A stretch of 64,000 nt of DNA. Source: Lachnospiraceae bacterium MD335. Lineage in GTDB: Bacteria > Bacillota > Clostridia > Lachnospirales > Lachnospiraceae. A program made the position numbers and the translations under genes. Numbering within the stretch: position 1 is the stretch's first letter; every line of letters begins with the position of its first letter. The stretch is from assembly GCA_000403335.2 (NCBI GenBank), contig KE159628.1:614241-678240 (forward strand), given 5' to 3'. The notes below the pieces were generated by a model. That model made no database searches and was not told where the DNA came from. It saw only the letters and a list, made by a program, of their open reading frames with translations. Positions 63,301 to 64,000 of the stretch are shown piece by piece.

Positions 63301-64000
63301 ATATGATGAAGCATTTTTCCTTCACGCATCTGATGGTTCAGATCCGAAGGTTCCTGACACAACGCATGTAAACAGCTATGGCGCAAAGATGATAGCACAT
63401 ATTCTTGCAACGCAAATAAGCGGGCTTGAGAATTTAGAGCTGGCGCAGCACATCACGAACCTTGATAATGTGGCTACAAAAGATGATTTGGATTTGAGCA
63501 TCAACGATCCAAACAAGGGCGATTATAAGCCGCCTACAACAGCAAGTAAGTACGGAGAGGACTTCGGCATCTTTAAGGCGACTGCTTTCGGCAGCCTCAA
63601 TGCGGAAGCTCCTGCAGGAACAATCGCGCTTGGAAAAGATGCGAATGGTAATATGAATATCAAGGTTACCGGAGATAATGGTAAGATTTCAGCGAAAAAT
63701 GACGGTATTGCAATGTACTATTATCAGATTCCAAGCAATGCTAAGTTTAACTTTTCTGCAAAAGCAACCATTAATGCAATCGGTGATGACGAGGAAGCAG
63801 CCTTCGGTCTGATGGCACGTGATGACATGTACATTGACAAGGTGGATGAAAATATTCTTTCAAATTATGTGGCAGCAGGTACATTTGCAAAGAATTCCGT
63901 AAACTGTTTCTATCGTAACGGAAAAGAGCTTAAACCGGGCGCTGCAATTACTGCTGTGAAAGCAGGCGATACCTATGATTTGAATATTTCAACAACGCAG
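60323..64000 (+). CDS. Secreted rhamnogalacturonan acetylesterase (CE12) multidomain protein, 5' part
   Basis: The frame is open from the ATG at 60323 (GGAGG seven bases before) to the end of the window, 1226 codons, so the gene is cut by the window edge. Signal peptide 1-37 (ends AYAA-E) is very like that of the pectate lyase. An acidic linker follows to about 145. A beta domain near 150-355 (MYYYQVPKN, FGLIARDDMYV) returns near 1075-1226 (MYYYQIPSN, FGLMARDDMYI). Strand-rich modules fill 370-790. The CE12 esterase near 795-1040 has the SGNH blocks VGDSTVCT (nucleophile Ser), ALSGRSSKSF, GFGHNDE and DTTHVNSYGA (catalytic Asp/His). It removes acetyl groups from rhamnogalacturonan and so opens pectin for lyases. 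A further catalytic domain may lie beyond the window. Confidence 0.9.
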   Translation, partial: MLNMKNKLAKRIMAFVLSGAMVISGLAPTGMTAYAAEASDDTGSGYSREVDTTVTDEVSQDEENDEEAAFDETVQVVNTEETEAETAAESQIQTSETESSLRTVSEEETVAQSQTSEVKSSLHAEDMEEEVDDKNVQATAPSADSTVWTAYPSDAEKIFKGSFFGNNIGTDNGQAVIKADADGSMYLEDKGKAKLGKNDDGFVMYYYQVPKNTKFTLTARARIEFIKTDSTQSAFGLIARDDMYVDQLVSGLNSSWIGACMNGQVAKAGYKRVQGQQLSTELFDFNAPAATGDVYDLGISYDGTKYTIQINDIQYEEESLDLFASDTDNLYIGMIATRSTKVKYDRIYLATGDNNSNVIMDQRADVSGTISGITTELETGTTIHFTDADGTVTEGEITKEGDTYKYSAKLYAGEYTVALSDTSYTVSNGSPVTVANKAATKLDNVTADITVKGIQRVQVSGAITGASFDDLKLTFLCEKSGDKVEVRVNSANTWSAMLAVNSAYALTADATGIKDYIINMENITVAEQALTEQNIEFTEKTKHKITLQKSIEGLYKDSLDLRDVKIIFSNKTDEGYETKRGIDEEVQLRDGSYAVSLEIPVKIKVANNNDPEGNGIAEYPVSIELNDLNVSGEASYPLAFEERMVWDFAAEDPLLPIGDIQASEDYFYNGLLVKTKSVSNVGKFGVQGPSNNRVQINDGAEVWIPVAGSGTVTIKTSSTNGDKYTIDGVAASTVQAGTEGARTFSYEDKPIGSYMVLKSTAGIENGKTLSVYLEKIAITRTKEPEGGNVPTKKRTIWLVGDSTVCTYINPDGTHRDQDRYYQRWGYGTMLDKYLDDNYKVNNIALSGRSSKSFLSESVYSTLIGASGIREGDVLIIGFGHNDEKRNPTHYTNPNGDYQTEGSFAKSLYDNYVKIALDKGAQPILCTPIVHLRKDNNYANEHIVSSGEGPDSAGNTITYEGGDYPKAIRDLGTAVNVPVVDLTQLTGEKWAELGYDEAFFLHASDGSDPKVPDTTHVNSYGAKMIAHILATQISGLENLELAQHITNLDNVATKDDLDLSINDPNKGDYKPPTTASKYGEDFGIFKATAFGSLNAEAPAGTIALGKDANGNMNIKVTGDNGKISAKNDGIAMYYYQIPSNAKFNFSAKATINAIGDDEEAAFGLMARDDMYIDKVDENILSNYVAAGTFAKNSVNCFYRNGKELKPGAAITAVKAGDTYDLNISTTQ

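Noticed and set aside
1-64000. CRISPR arrays, tRNA, rRNA and complete insertion sequences
   Set aside because: I looked for regularly spaced repeats, cloverleaf ends and transposase frames on both strands and found none that hold up.

Overview
The window reads as a piece of a low-to-medium-GC Gram-positive anaerobe of the Clostridia, most likely a pectin-degrading Lachnospiraceae (Lachnospira-like). The reasons are the clean Shine-Dalgarno sites (AGGAGG type) in front of nearly every gene, many XRE, PadR and GntR regulators, D-Ala-D-Ala carboxypeptidase, QueT with a preQ1-I riboswitch, and very large secreted pectin-active proteins. The species assignment is inference; no rRNA or tRNA gene was seen.

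Layout. 0-10.3 kb: signalling and transport, with the end of a GntR regulator and an ABC exporter, an XRE regulator among decayed small genes, a lantibiotic/bacitracin-type ABC exporter with a fused double permease, a divergent OmpR/histidine kinase pair that probably controls it, and an AgrA/AgrC-like pair without a visible peptide gene. 10.5-26.4 kb: a small DUF4870-like membrane protein, a 1396-residue modular secreted glucosaminidase, rhomboid protease, flavodoxin-fold reductase, HIT protein, a cytoplasmic GH28 polygalacturonase, a two-gene unit of solute-binding lipoprotein plus chemoreceptor, an MGMT-like protein, a DEDDh exonuclease, DacF-type carboxypeptidase and TrmB.

26.4-36 kb: a ten-gene operon, overlapping trmB, that follows the gene order of the membrane arm of Mrp-Mbh complexes (E, F, G, MbhD, MbhE+MrpB, C, D) and then adds three more proton-channel subunits, with no hydrogenase or electron-transfer genes. 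36.2-49.6 kb: an accessory region with an AT-rich methyltransferase and possible partner endonuclease, a zinc macrodomain ADP-ribosylhydrolase, a hemerythrin-CheX-REC fusion, an AAA-like/PD-(D/E)XK protein, and a string of gene relics (an immunity-like gene, a Vat-type acetyltransferase, a nucleoside phosphorylase). It ends with a PadR regulator under a consensus promoter with tandem operators, an FtsW/RodA-like protein and preQ1-riboswitch-controlled queT.

49.9-64 kb: pectin utilisation, with a 2625-residue protein carrying two PL1 pectate lyase domains and a 1226-codon open 5' part of a CE12 rhamnogalacturonan acetylesterase that runs off the window. Between them lies a small AT-rich operon led by a RelA/SpoT-domain nucleotide synthetase, a candidate toxin or phage-defence unit. 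The secreted pectinases would cut the polymer outside and the cytoplasmic GH28 would finish oligogalacturonides inside; uptake genes are not in the window.
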